This document shows, piece after piece, positions 25,056 through 33,570 of a stretch of DNA of 64,000 bases (positions are counted from its first letter, which is position 1; every line of letters starts with the position of its first letter). Below the pieces are notes generated by a model that was not told where the DNA came from, searched no databases, and saw only the letters and a list, made by a program, of their open reading frames with translations. Source of the DNA: Kocuria sp. (GTDB taxonomy: Bacteria; Actinomycetota; Actinomycetes; Actinomycetales; Micrococcaceae); contig NZ_JAUMTZ010000001.1 of NCBI RefSeq assembly GCF_030530945.1, positions 206,546-270,545 on the forward strand, written 5' to 3'. Position numbers and translations under genes: made by a program.

Positions 25056-25601
25056 TCACTCTCCCGTGGCGCCGTCGATCGCCTCGCGCAGCAGGTCAGC
25101 GTGGCCGCAGTGGCGCGCGTACTCCTCGACCATGTGGGTGAGGACCCAGCGGGCGCTCATGTCCCCGCGGACGGGCCGTTCCACTGGGGCGTCCAGCGGG
25201 TTGGCGTGCTCGGCGGCGAAGAGGCCCCACTGCTGCCGGGAGGCGTCCACGGCGGTGGACCACAGGGCGCGCAGGTCCGCGGCGTCGTCCTCCAGGGCCG
25301 AGTCCCAGTCCCAGTCCGGGTCTTCCTGCCACTCCACGGCGTCCCACGGGGAGGCGGGCTCCCGGCCGCTCAGCACGTGGCGGAACCAGTGGTCCTCCAC
25401 GTACGCGAGGTGCTTGAGCATCCCGCCCAGGGACATGGTGCTGGACAGCGGGCGGCTGTGCAGCTGCGCCGTGCTCAGCCCGTCCGTCTTCCACGCGATC
25501 GTGGCCCGCAGGTGCTCCAGGAAACCGAAGAGGGTGGTGACCTCGTCCCCGCGCTGCGGCGGTTCGGGGCGGCCGTGCTCGTCCACTGAGGGTGACGTCA
25601 T
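25056..25601 (-). CDS. DinB-family (DUF664) protein
   Basis: 181 residues of the DinB/YfiT four-helix-bundle superfamily, putative metal-dependent thiol (mycothiol or bacillithiol) transferases. The three metal histidines expected for the family are visible: LGGMLKHLAYVEDHWFRHVLSG and ARWVLTHMVEEYARHCGHADLLREAIDG. The start region ATIAWKTDGLSTAQLHSRPL matches the DUF664 subgroup. ATG at 25601 lies 7 bases after TAGGGT with no ribosome site, so translation is probably leaderless. Substrate unknown. Confidence 0.85.
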   Translation of the reverse strand: MTSPSVDEHGRPEPPQRGDEVTTLFGFLEHLRATIAWKTDGLSTAQLHSRPLSSTMSLGGMLKHLAYVEDHWFRHVLSGREPASPWDAVEWQEDPDWDWDSALEDDAADLRALWSTAVDASRQQWGLFAAEHANPLDAPVERPVRGDMSARWVLTHMVEEYARHCGHADLLREAIDGATGE

Positions 25602-25608
25602 GGGGCTC

Positions 25609-25614
25609 ACCCTA
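25609..25614 (-). promoter_or_regulatory. -10 element of leaderless DinB promoter
   Basis: TAGGGT, seven bases before the ATG. Confidence 0.5.
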
Positions 25615-25643
25615 GCCGGTGCCGTGCCCCGCGCACCCGGCCG

Positions 25644-25655
25644 GGCGGCGTCGTC
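25644..25655 (+). repeat. Dispersed 12-mer (intergenic copy)
   Basis: Exact GGCGGCGTCGTC in the 71-base gap between the DinB and cardiolipin synthase genes. Confidence 0.6.
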
Positions 25656-25672
25656 CTCCGGAAGGAGTGTGC

Positions 25673-27163
25673 TCAGAGCAGGCCGGAGGTCAGGCGGCAC
25701 ACGTTCTCCAGGAACTTGCGCGGCAGCGGGCGCGCCTCCCAGGCGGTGACGTCCAGCAGCGTGGAGTGCACGGTGAACTGCTCCACGATCGTCTCCATGC
25801 GCTCGCGGACGTGCTCGTCCACGATCAGCACGGACACCTCCAGGTCCAGGGCGAAGGAGCGCTCGTCCATGTTGGAGGAGCCGATCACGGAGACGATGTC
25901 GTCCACGAGCACGAACTTGGCGTGCAGGACGGTGGGGGAGCTGTACCGGTAGATCTCCACCCCGGCGCGCGCGAGCTCCGAGTAGTACGAGTTCTGGGCG
26001 TGCTGGGCCAGGAACTGGTCCGAGGTCTCGCCCACGAACAGCTGGATCCGCACGCCCGCCTGCGCCTCGGTGGTGAGGGCGTGCAGCAGGGACTCGTCCG
26101 GCACGAAGTACGGGCTGGAGATCACCACGCGGTGGTTCGCGTTGTAGATGAGGTGGTTGAACAGCCGCAGGTTGTTCTCGGTCTCGAACCCCGGACCGGA
26201 GGGCACCACCTGCGCGAACACAGGACCGGTGGTCTGCTCCAGGGCGGCGGGGGACTCGTCCAGGAGCAGGTCCTCCGTCTCCGAGTACCAGTCCGAGACG
26301 AACACCGCGTTGAGCTCCGTGACCACGGCCCCGGTGGCCCGGACCATCAGGTCCTTCCACTCCAGGCCCCTGCGCACGTTCTTCCGCTTGTTGTACGAGC
26401 GGTGGATGATGTTCTGCGACCCCGTGTAGCCCACGAGCCCGTCCACCACCAGGATCTTGCGGTGGTTGCGCAGGTCCGGGCGCTGCCACTCGCCGCGCCA
26501 CGGGCGGACGGGCAGCATCCGGCGCCAGGGCACACCGCTGCGGTCGAACTCCCTGACCAGCTCGGCGTAGCCCGGGTACCCCAGGGAGCCCACGTGGTCG
26601 ATGAGGATGCGCACCCGAACCCCGCGCTCGTGGGCGCGGATCAGGGCGTTCAGCAGGTCCCGGGAGGTCCGGTCCACGGCCACGATGTAGAACTCGAAGT
26701 GCACGTAGTCCGTGGCGGCGTCCACGTCCGCGGCCATCCGGGCCATGCTCCCGTGGTTGTCGGTCAAGATCTCGAAGTCGTTGCCGCCCACCATGGGCAG
26801 GGCGCCCAGGTTCTGGTTCAGCTCCGCGGCGGTGCGCACCCACCCCGGGAACCGGTCCAGCTCGGGGCCCAGCGTGACGCCCTCCGGGGTGTTCTCCTGG
26901 ATCACGTGGTTCATCCGCGCCTGCCTGGCCATGCGGCGGCGCGGCAACCTGCTGGAGCCGATCACCACGAACAGCAGGATCCCGGCGTACGGCACCAGGA
27001 AGATGGCCAGCAACCACGCCAGGGCCACGGAGGGGCGGCGCTGGTGGGGGATCCACCCCAGGGCCACGAGCTTCAGCAGCAGGTCCAGCGCCGCCAGCAC
27101 CACCAGGATCCACTCCGGCACGGTGTCCGCCGGGAGCAGGTCGAAGGGTATCCAGGGATTCAC
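25673..27163 (-). CDS. cls: Cardiolipin synthase (phospholipase D type)
   Basis: Makes cardiolipin from phosphatidylglycerol at the membrane. 496 residues: two N-terminal membrane segments (WILVVLAALDLLLKLVALGWIP; VALAWLLAIFLVPYAGILLFVV), then two PLD domains with HKD motifs NHRKILVVDG (around residue 225) and LHAKFVLVDD (around residue 405). The C-terminus ends PLPRKFLENVCRLTSGLL, typical of the family. GTG at 27163 is set 13 bases after the stop of the upstream GNAT gene; the frame extends further but only in the GNAT gene's shadow. The ribosome site is weak, implying coupling to the GNAT gene. Confidence 0.92.
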   Translation of the reverse strand: MNPWIPFDLLPADTVPEWILVVLAALDLLLKLVALGWIPHQRRPSVALAWLLAIFLVPYAGILLFVVIGSSRLPRRRMARQARMNHVIQENTPEGVTLGPELDRFPGWVRTAAELNQNLGALPMVGGNDFEILTDNHGSMARMAADVDAATDYVHFEFYIVAVDRTSRDLLNALIRAHERGVRVRILIDHVGSLGYPGYAELVREFDRSGVPWRRMLPVRPWRGEWQRPDLRNHRKILVVDGLVGYTGSQNIIHRSYNKRKNVRRGLEWKDLMVRATGAVVTELNAVFVSDWYSETEDLLLDESPAALEQTTGPVFAQVVPSGPGFETENNLRLFNHLIYNANHRVVISSPYFVPDESLLHALTTEAQAGVRIQLFVGETSDQFLAQHAQNSYYSELARAGVEIYRYSSPTVLHAKFVLVDDIVSVIGSSNMDERSFALDLEVSVLIVDEHVRERMETIVEQFTVHSTLLDVTAWEARPLPRKFLENVCRLTSGLL

Positions 27164-27176
27164 GCGGGGCCTGCCG

Positions 27177-27692
27177 TCACGGGCGGGGGAGCCGGTAGAC
27201 GTCCTCCGACCCGGGAGAGGGAACGGGGGCGAAACCGCAGTGCAGCAGGACCCGGCGGGCCGCCGCGCGGTCCTCGGGGACGGAGGCGTGCACGGCCTCG
27301 ATGTCCGGATCCTCGAACGCCCGCTCCACCAGCGCCCGCAGCGCCTCCGTGGCCAGCCCGAGCCCCTGGCGGGACGGGACCACGGAGCCCTCGACCTCCA
27401 GCGCACCCTCCATGGGTGGGCCCACGAACCCGGCAATCCCCACCAGCTGACCGGAGGAGCGCTCCACCATGGCGAGCAGCGTGTGCTCAGACTCCGTGAA
27501 GAAGTGCTCTCCAGCCGCGATCACACCGCGGGCCCAGTCCACGTTCTCCGCGGAGGGGAACCCGTCCGCGAACCCTGGCGAGCGGCGGCCGCCCGCGACC
27601 GCCTCCAGCTCGTCACGGGTGAACGCCCGCAGCTCCAGCCGCTCGGTGCGCAGCGGTCGCGGGGGCTCCGGCTCCAGCAGCAGATCCACCAT
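27177..27692 (-). CDS. GNAT family N-acetyltransferase (RimJ/RimL-like)
   Basis: 171 residues. RimJ-like N-terminus RTERLELRAFTRDELEAV and acetyl-CoA loop VVPSRQGLGLATEALRALVERAF (Q/RxxGxA). Substrate unknown. ATG at 27692 follows GGGAGG. It lies 13 bases ahead of cls and 41 bases after purL, so it may be carried on the purL transcript. Confidence 0.8.
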   Translation of the reverse strand: MVDLLLEPEPPRPLRTERLELRAFTRDELEAVAGGRRSPGFADGFPSAENVDWARGVIAAGEHFFTESEHTLLAMVERSSGQLVGIAGFVGPPMEGALEVEGSVVPSRQGLGLATEALRALVERAFEDPDIEAVHASVPEDRAAARRVLLHCGFAPVPSPGSEDVYRLPRP

Positions 27693-27733
27693 GGTCCAAC
27701 CTCCCGTCCTGTGGTGTCCCGGGACGCCCGCCG

Positions 27734-30031
27734 TCAGCCGAAGTGACGGGGCAGCGTGGCCTCGTGGACCCGGCGCAGCTCGTCCAGGGGCACCCGGAAC
27801 TCGCCCTGCACGTCCAGGGCGTTGTTCTGCGCGTCCACCACGCCGATCCGCGCGAACGGGAAGTTCCGCACGGTGCACATGTCGCTGAAGCGGACCTCCT
27901 CCGAGCGGGGGACGGCCACCACCGCACGGGCCTGGGACTCGGAGAACAGCAGGGTGAACAGGTCCACCCCGTCCCGCTCGGCCACCTCGCCCAGCCCGAT
28001 CCGCGCGCCCACACCGAAGCGCAGGGCCATCTCGGCGAGCGTGGCACCCAGCCCGCCCTCGGCGACGTCGTGCGCGGCGTCGATCATGCCGTCCCGGGAC
28101 ATGTTGATGAGCATGTCACCCAGGGTGCGCTCCCGCGCGAGGTCGACGCGCGGCGGCAGCCCGCCCAGGTGGCCGCGCAGCCGCGCCCACTCGGAGCCGT
28201 CCAGCTCGTCCGCGGTCTCGCCCAGCAGGTAGATGGCCTGGCCGTCCTCGCGCCAGCCCGACGGCGTGCGGCGGGTGACGTCGTCGAACACGCCCAGCAT
28301 GGCCACCACCGGGGTGGGGTTGATGGCCACGCCGCCGGTCTGGTTGTACAGGGACACGTTGCCGCCGGTCACGGGCACCCCCACCTCCTGGCAGCCGTCC
28401 GAGAGTCCGCGCACGGCCTCCGCGAACTGCCACATGATGTCCGGGTCCTCGGGGGAGCCGAAGTTCAGGCAGTCCGAGACCGCCACGGGCCGGGCGCCCG
28501 CGGTGGCCACGTTGCGGTACGCCTGGGCCAGGGACAGCTGAGCGCCCCGGTACGGGTCCAGGCGGGTGTAGCGCGGGTTCGCGTCCGTGGACAGCGCCAC
28601 CCCCAGGTTGGTGCTCTCGTCCACGCGGACCACACCGGCGTCGTCCGGCATGGCCATGGCGGTGTTGCCCTGCACGTAGCGGTCGTACTGGCTGGTGACC
28701 CACTCCTTGGAGCACAGGTTCGGGGAGCCCATCAGCTCCAGCAGGGCGGGGCCGAGCTCGGCCCCGGAGGGGCGGGCTGCGTCCTCGGGGGAGCCCGTGA
28801 AGTGGTTCTCCTGCAGGGTGTCCTGGGACTCCGGCCGGGCATAGGGGCGCTCGTACACCGGGCCGTCGTGGGCCACGGTGCGCGGGTCCACGTCCACGAT
28901 GACCTCGCCGTGGTGGTCGATGACCAGGCGGCCGGTGTCCGTGACCTCACCGATCCACGAGTACTCCACGTCCCACTTGTCCATCACGGCCTCGAAGTCC
29001 GCCACCTTCTCGGGGGTGACCACGGCCATCATCCGCTCCTGGGACTCGGACATGAGGATCTCGCCAGGCGTCAGGGAGGGGTCCCGCAGCAGCACCGAGG
29101 TGAGGTCCACGTGCATGCCGCCGTCACCGTTGGAGGCCAGCTCGGAGGTGGCGCAGGAGATGCCCGCGGCCCCCAGGTCCTGGATGCCCTCCACCAGGGA
29201 GGACTTGAACAGCTCCATGCAGCACTCGATGAGCACCTTCTCCGCGAACGGGTCCCCCACCTGCACGGCGGGGCGCTTGGAGGGCTTGGAGTCGTCGAAG
29301 GACTCGGAGGCCAGCACCGAGGCGCCGCCGATCCCGTCCCCGCCGGTGCGGGCGCCGAAGAGCACCACCTTGTTCCCCGTGCCGGAGGCGTTGGCCAGGC
29401 GGATGTCCTCGTGGCGCATCACGCCCACCGCGAGGGCGTTGACCAGCGGGTTGCCCTGGTAGCAGGGGTCGAACTCCACCTCGCCGCCGATGTTCGGCAG
29501 GCCCAGCGAGTTGCCGTAGCCGCCCACGCCGGCCACGATCCCGTGCACCACGCGCTGGGTGTCCGGGTGGTCGATGGCCCCGAAGCGCAGCGGGTCCATC
29601 ACGGCCACCGGGCGGGCCCCCATGGAGATGATGTCGCGCACGATGCCGCCCACGCCCGTGGCCGCACCCTGGTAGGGCTCCACGTAGGACGGGTGGTTGT
29701 GGGACTCGATCTTGAACGTCACGGCCCAGCCGTCCCCGATGTCCGTGACACCGGCGTTCTCCCCGATGCCCACCATCATGTTCTTGCGCATCTCGTCCGT
29801 GACCTTGTCCCCGAACTGCCGCAGGTGCACCTTGGAGGACTTGTAGGAGCAGTGCTCGGACCACATCACCGAGTACATGGCCAGCTCCGCGGCGGTGGGG
29901 CGGCGGCCCAGGATCTCCTTGATCCGCTGGAACTCCTCCGCGTTCAGCCCCAGCTCCGCCCAGGGCAGCTCAGTGTCCGGGGTGGCGGCGGCGTGCTCCA
30001 CGGTGTCCAGGTTGAAGTGCGTTTCACTCAT
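27734..30031 (-). CDS. purL: Phosphoribosylformylglycinamidine synthase, PurL subunit
   Basis: Synthetase subunit of FGAM synthase in purine synthesis; works with PurQ (glutaminase) and PurS. 765 residues, the small PurL type that needs separate PurS and PurQ. Motifs: SVMWSEHCSYKSSKVHLRQF, IESHNHPSYVEPYQGAATGVGG and GGDGIGGAS for the ATP/FGAR sites, EGIQDLGAAGISCATSE, and VTGGNVSLYNQT in the C-terminal half. The ATG at 30031 matches the conserved N-terminus of homologues; the longer frame to 30184 lies in the purQ-purL gap. Confidence 0.96.
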   Translation of the reverse strand: MSETHFNLDTVEHAAATPDTELPWAELGLNAEEFQRIKEILGRRPTAAELAMYSVMWSEHCSYKSSKVHLRQFGDKVTDEMRKNMMVGIGENAGVTDIGDGWAVTFKIESHNHPSYVEPYQGAATGVGGIVRDIISMGARPVAVMDPLRFGAIDHPDTQRVVHGIVAGVGGYGNSLGLPNIGGEVEFDPCYQGNPLVNALAVGVMRHEDIRLANASGTGNKVVLFGARTGGDGIGGASVLASESFDDSKPSKRPAVQVGDPFAEKVLIECCMELFKSSLVEGIQDLGAAGISCATSELASNGDGGMHVDLTSVLLRDPSLTPGEILMSESQERMMAVVTPEKVADFEAVMDKWDVEYSWIGEVTDTGRLVIDHHGEVIVDVDPRTVAHDGPVYERPYARPESQDTLQENHFTGSPEDAARPSGAELGPALLELMGSPNLCSKEWVTSQYDRYVQGNTAMAMPDDAGVVRVDESTNLGVALSTDANPRYTRLDPYRGAQLSLAQAYRNVATAGARPVAVSDCLNFGSPEDPDIMWQFAEAVRGLSDGCQEVGVPVTGGNVSLYNQTGGVAINPTPVVAMLGVFDDVTRRTPSGWREDGQAIYLLGETADELDGSEWARLRGHLGGLPPRVDLARERTLGDMLINMSRDGMIDAAHDVAEGGLGATLAEMALRFGVGARIGLGEVAERDGVDLFTLLFSESQARAVVAVPRSEEVRFSDMCTVRNFPFARIGVVDAQNNALDVQGEFRVPLDELRRVHEATLPRHFG

Positions 30032-30200
30032 GACGTCTGCGGTGTCCCTTACGTGAACGAGGCGCGGCACGACGGTGCGGTCACGCCGCTGCGTGGTGGT
30101 CTCTGGTGGTGGCCCGGTGCGGTGGACGGCGACGCCGCGGCGTCGCCTCCCGCGGGGCGGCGGTGGTCCCGCGGCGCGGTGCATCAGCGGGCCGGGCGGG

Positions 30201-30992
30201 TCAGCGGGTCAGGTGCTCCAGGGCGGAGACGAACACGTCCAGCCCGTCCGTGCCCTCGCGCATGCCCACGGCGCCGGTGCCGGAGAGGTCCGCGCCGAAG
30301 CCCGGTTCCACGGCGTGCTCCGGGTGGGGCATGAGACCCACCACGTTGCCCCGGGCGTTGGTGATCCCGGCGATGTCGTTGCGGGAGCCGTTGGGGTTCC
30401 CACCCGTGTAGCGGAACACCACGCGGTGCTCGGCCTCCAGCTCGTCCAGGGTGCGCTGGTCCGCCACGTACTGCCCGTCCTGGTTCTTCAGCGGCACCAC
30501 GATCTCTTGGCCCGGGGCGAACCGCCCGGTCCAGACGGTATCCGTGGTCTCCACCCGCAGGCCCTGGTCGCGGCAGATGAACTTCAGGCGCTCGTTCTTG
30601 ATCATGGAGCCGGGCAGCAGGTGCGCTTCCGTGAGCACCTGGAAGCCGTTGCAGATGCCCAGCACGGGCATGGCGTGCTCGGAGTTCGCGGCGGCCACGA
30701 TCCGCTCCATGAGCGGGGCGAAGCGCGCGATCGCACCGGCGCGGAGGTAGTCCCCGTAGGAGAAGCCCCCGGGCAGGATCACGGCGTCCACGCCCTGCAG
30801 GTCTTCGTCCGCGTACCAGAGCGGCACCGCGGTGCCGCCGGCGAGCTCCACGGCCCGGGCGGCGTCGCGGTCGTCCAGGGTGCCCGGGAAGGTCACCACG
30901 CCCACGCGCACGTCCGCCAGGCGGGCGTCCGGGGCAGGCTGGTCCAGGTCCGCCACCAGGGGCGTCTGCTCTGCGGTGAGGTTCTGGGCCAC
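30201..30992 (-). CDS. purQ: Phosphoribosylformylglycinamidine synthase, PurQ glutaminase subunit
   Basis: Class I glutamine amidotransferase supplying ammonia to PurL. 263 residues. Oxyanion/nucleophile motif PVLGICNGFQVL (catalytic Cys), and GLMPHPEHAVE with the His and Glu of the triad. The N-terminal ~27 residues before VRVGVVTFPGTLDD are an extension beyond the usual 225-235. It follows purS by 2 bases and is separated from purL by 169 bases. Confidence 0.96.
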   Translation of the reverse strand: MAQNLTAEQTPLVADLDQPAPDARLADVRVGVVTFPGTLDDRDAARAVELAGGTAVPLWYADEDLQGVDAVILPGGFSYGDYLRAGAIARFAPLMERIVAAANSEHAMPVLGICNGFQVLTEAHLLPGSMIKNERLKFICRDQGLRVETTDTVWTGRFAPGQEIVVPLKNQDGQYVADQRTLDELEAEHRVVFRYTGGNPNGSRNDIAGITNARGNVVGLMPHPEHAVEPGFGADLSGTGAVGMREGTDGLDVFVSALEHLTR

Positions 30993-30994
30993 GC

Positions 30995-31252
30995 TCAGTC
31001 CTCCTCGGGGAGCACGGAGACGTTCACCACGTCCTCGATGACCGGGTTGGAGAGCAGCTTCTCCGCGGCCTCACGGGCCTGCGCAAGCGCCTGCTCGGTG
31101 GCCTCGCCCTCCACCGTGAGCTCGAACCGGCGGCCCTGGCGGACCCCGGTGAACCCGGTCAGCCCGATGCGGGGCAGCTCGTTGGCGATGGCCTTGCCCT
31201 GCGGGTCGAGGATCTCCGGCTTGGGCATGACGTCGACGACAATTCGGGCCAT
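30995..31252 (-). CDS. purS: Phosphoribosylformylglycinamidine synthase, PurS subunit
   Basis: Small structural subunit bridging PurL and PurQ. 85 residues, full length; opens MARIVVDVMPKPEILDPQGKAI and contains RIGLTGFTGVRQGRRFELTVEG, both diagnostic. ATG at 31252 follows AGGAGCG. First gene of purS-purQ-purL. A -10-like TAGAGT at 31377-31372 on the minus strand would give a leader of about 110 bases. Confidence 0.95.
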   Translation of the reverse strand: MARIVVDVMPKPEILDPQGKAIANELPRIGLTGFTGVRQGRRFELTVEGEATEQALAQAREAAEKLLSNPVIEDVVNVSVLPEED

Positions 31253-31441
31253 GGAACGCTCCTGTACGCGGTGTGACGATGTTCGGCGCGCGGAGCCGGT
31301 GCCGTCTCACGCCGGGCGCTCCCGGGAGGGTTCCCAGGACGACGACGACGCTCCGCGAGCTTGCGCTCCCCACTCTAGTGGGTGCCCGTCACCCGCCGCG
31401 CCGCGGCACCGGGCGCGGCACGGCGCGGGTCCCGCAGCGCG

Positions 31442-31484
31442 AGCACCCCGCGCGTTCCGAGGTGCTCGGAACGCGCGGGGTGCT
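31442..31484 (-). terminator. Terminator after siderophore-binding protein gene
   Basis: Perfect 20-bp inverted repeat with GTG loop, 36 bases past the stop at 31520; same geometry as the hairpin at 20299-20341. Confidence 0.85.
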
Positions 31485-31519
31485 GGTGCCGCACGGTCGG
31501 TGGGCCGCCCGGTGCACGA

Positions 31520-32569
31520 CTACTTCTTCAGCTGGGTCTCGATCGTGTCCAGCACGTTGTTGGACGAGTAGTAGTCCAGGCGGAACGAGTCCTGACCCAG
31601 CGCGTACACGGCCTTGTTCTTCACGGCCTCGGTGTTGGCCACCAGGCTGTCCTTCTCGTAGGTCTCCACGCCCTTGTCGTCCGAGGCGAAGAGGAAGACC
31701 GTCTTGCCGGTCGCGGCCTTGGACAGGTTCTCGCCGGTGATGGGCTTGATGTCGCTGCGCTTGCCCATCTTGGAGTTCGTGTCCACGGCGTCCTCGGGGA
31801 CCTCGGCCAGCTTGAAGCCGAGCTGCTCGAGCAGCTTGCCCTGCGCGGAGTCGGCGGTCCAGATGTTGGCGCCGGAGTCGTCCTTGAAGGAGCCGGCGTT
31901 GTAGACCATGCCGGTCACGGGCTGCTCGGGCTCCTTGATGCTGTCCTTGACCTCGTTCACGCGGTCGTCGAAGGACTTCACGACCTCGTCGGCCTTCTGC
32001 TCGTGGCCGGTGAGCTCACCCAGCTTCCGGGCGACCTCCTGCCAGTCCTTGTCGCTGTAGTCCATCACGTAGACGGGGACGCCGGCGTCCTTGAGCTGGT
32101 CGTAGATGTCCATGGCGGAGTCCGCACCGCTCCTGGAGACGATGATCAGGTCCGGGTTCTCGGAGAGGACCTTCTCGGCGTTGGGATCGCCCGTGTACAG
32201 GGACGTGACGTTCTTCTCCTTGGCCCGGTCGCTCCACTGCGTGAAGAAGCCCTTGTCGTCCGAGATGGACGTGTTCGCGGAGGTGCCGCCGGAGGCGATG
32301 ACCGGGGCGTCGATGGCGAGCAGCGAGCCGGTCAGCGTGACGGAGGTGGACACGATCTTCTCGGGTTTGGCGTCCAGCTTCACCTCCTGGTCGTTGTCGT
32401 CCTTGACGGTCTTGGGCCAGTTCTCGTCCGCGCTGGAGGCGGAGGCGGAGGCGCTGGAGTCCGCAGACGAGTTCTGGGAACCTCCGCACGCGGTAAGGGC
32501 GAAGACGGCGCAGAGGCCGACGACGAGTGCCGCGAACAGGCGGCGCAGGGTGGATGTCTGTGAGGTCAC
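31520..32569 (-). CDS. Iron-siderophore ABC transporter substrate-binding lipoprotein (FepB-like)
   Basis: Captures ferric siderophore at the cell surface for the FepDGC-type importer encoded upstream. 349 residues. Lipoprotein signal with lipobox LTAC (Cys near residue 28), then a Ser/Ala-rich linker, then the periplasmic-binding fold (KIVSTSVTLTGSLLAIDAPVIASG..; NPDLIIVSRSGAD..). The FepB-like TVTLTGSLLAI and NIWTADSAQGKLLEQLGF suggest catecholate-type siderophores, an inference. GTG at 32569 follows GGAGGAAC. An IdeR-type box lies 68 bases upstream, so expression should rise under iron limitation. Confidence 0.9.
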   Translation of the reverse strand: MTSQTSTLRRLFAALVVGLCAVFALTACGGSQNSSADSSASASASSADENWPKTVKDDNDQEVKLDAKPEKIVSTSVTLTGSLLAIDAPVIASGGTSANTSISDDKGFFTQWSDRAKEKNVTSLYTGDPNAEKVLSENPDLIIVSRSGADSAMDIYDQLKDAGVPVYVMDYSDKDWQEVARKLGELTGHEQKADEVVKSFDDRVNEVKDSIKEPEQPVTGMVYNAGSFKDDSGANIWTADSAQGKLLEQLGFKLAEVPEDAVDTNSKMGKRSDIKPITGENLSKAATGKTVFLFASDDKGVETYEKDSLVANTEAVKNKAVYALGQDSFRLDYYSSNNVLDTIETQLKK

Positions 32570-32636
32570 GAGGTTCCTCCGTGAAGTGGCGACTGGGTTG
32601 GAGCGCCGTTTCCGGGGCCGGTCCACGACGCACAAA

Positions 32637-32655
32637 TTAGCTTAGCCTTAGCTAA
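32637..32655. promoter_or_regulatory. IdeR/DtxR-type iron box upstream of fepB-like gene
   Basis: TTAGCTTAGCCTTAGCTAA, 16 of 19 positions palindromic and close to the IdeR consensus TTAGGTTAGGCTAACCTAA. No gene is visible in the rest of the gap 32570-32793. Confidence 0.85.
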
Positions 32656-32793
32656 CTTATTCGCGAACGCCGAAACGCGCGTTGTGACGCAGATGTGTCG
32701 TAGAAACCTCGGTGCAACATCGCGCTGCGGCACGGCGGCGGTCGCCACGCCGCCTCTGCAGAGCACCCCGGCGGGGGTTCTGACGGGACGCCC

Positions 32794-33570
32794 TCAGCGG
32801 GGCACGACGAGTGGCCCGTCGGTCACCGGGTCCGGCACCACCAGGGCGTCCAGCCCGAACACGTCCCGCAGCAGCCGCGGTGTGACGACGTCCGCCGGTA
32901 CGCCCTGCGCCGCCACGCGCCCGTCGCACAGCGCCACCAGGTGGTCCGAGAAGCGGATGGCCAGGTTGAGGTCGTGCAGGACCATCACCACGGTCTTCCC
33001 CTGCTCAAGCTGTAGGCCGCGCACCAGTCGCAGCACCTCGATGCTGTACGCGAGGTCCAGGTAGGTGGTGGGCTCGTCCAGCAGCAGCGTGGGGGTGTCC
33101 TGCGCGAGGGCCATGGCGATCCAGACGCGCTGCCGCTGGCCCCCGGACAGCGCCGAGACCGGACGGGTGCCCAGGTGGCTCAGACCCGTGGCCTGCAGGG
33201 CCTGGCGGACCCCCTCCTCGTCCTGCGAGGACCAGCGGCTCATCCAGGACTGGTGGGGGTGCCGACCGCGGGCCACGAGTCCCGCCACGGTCAGCCCCTC
33301 GGGAGCCACCGGTGCCTGGGGGAGCATGGTCAGGCGGCGGGCCCGGTCCGTGCGCCGGATCCCCTGGAGGTCCTCGCCCGCCAGCTCGACCGCGCCCCGG
33401 TAGGGCAGCAGTCCGCACAGGGACTTCAGCAGGGTGGACTTGCCGCACCCGTTCGGTCCGATCAGGGTGGTCACCCTGTCGGCGGGGATCTCCAGGTCCA
33501 GGTCGCGGAGCACGGGGTCCTGGCCGTAGCCCACGGTGAGGGAGCGTGCGGCGAGTCTGGCGGGGCTCAT
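32794..33570 (-). CDS. Iron-siderophore ABC transporter ATP-binding protein (FepC-like)
   Basis: ATPase of the ferric siderophore importer. 258 residues: Walker A GPNGCGKSTLLKSL (~39-52), Q-loop MLPQAPVAPEGLTV, signature LSGGQRQRVWIAMALAQ, Walker B LLLDEPTTYLDL and H-loop VLHDLNLAIRFSD. ATG at 33570 overlaps the preceding permease stop (ATGA). Last gene of the fepD-fepG-fepC unit; the FepB-like gene follows on the same strand with its own iron box. Confidence 0.93.
   Translation of the reverse strand: MSPARLAARSLTVGYGQDPVLRDLDLEIPADRVTTLIGPNGCGKSTLLKSLCGLLPYRGAVELAGEDLQGIRRTDRARRLTMLPQAPVAPEGLTVAGLVARGRHPHQSWMSRWSSQDEEGVRQALQATGLSHLGTRPVSALSGGQRQRVWIAMALAQDTPTLLLDEPTTYLDLAYSIEVLRLVRGLQLEQGKTVVMVLHDLNLAIRFSDHLVALCDGRVAAQGVPADVVTPRLLRDVFGLDALVVPDPVTDGPLVVPR

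Noticed and set aside
27164..27436. N-terminal extension of cardiolipin synthase
   Set aside because: The extra codons lie in the shadow of the GNAT gene and the conserved membrane segment begins right after the GTG at 27163.
31253..31519. Possible riboswitch or small gene in the purS leader
   Set aside because: Apart from the purS promoter elements and the terminator hairpin I see no purine-riboswitch core or supported frame.
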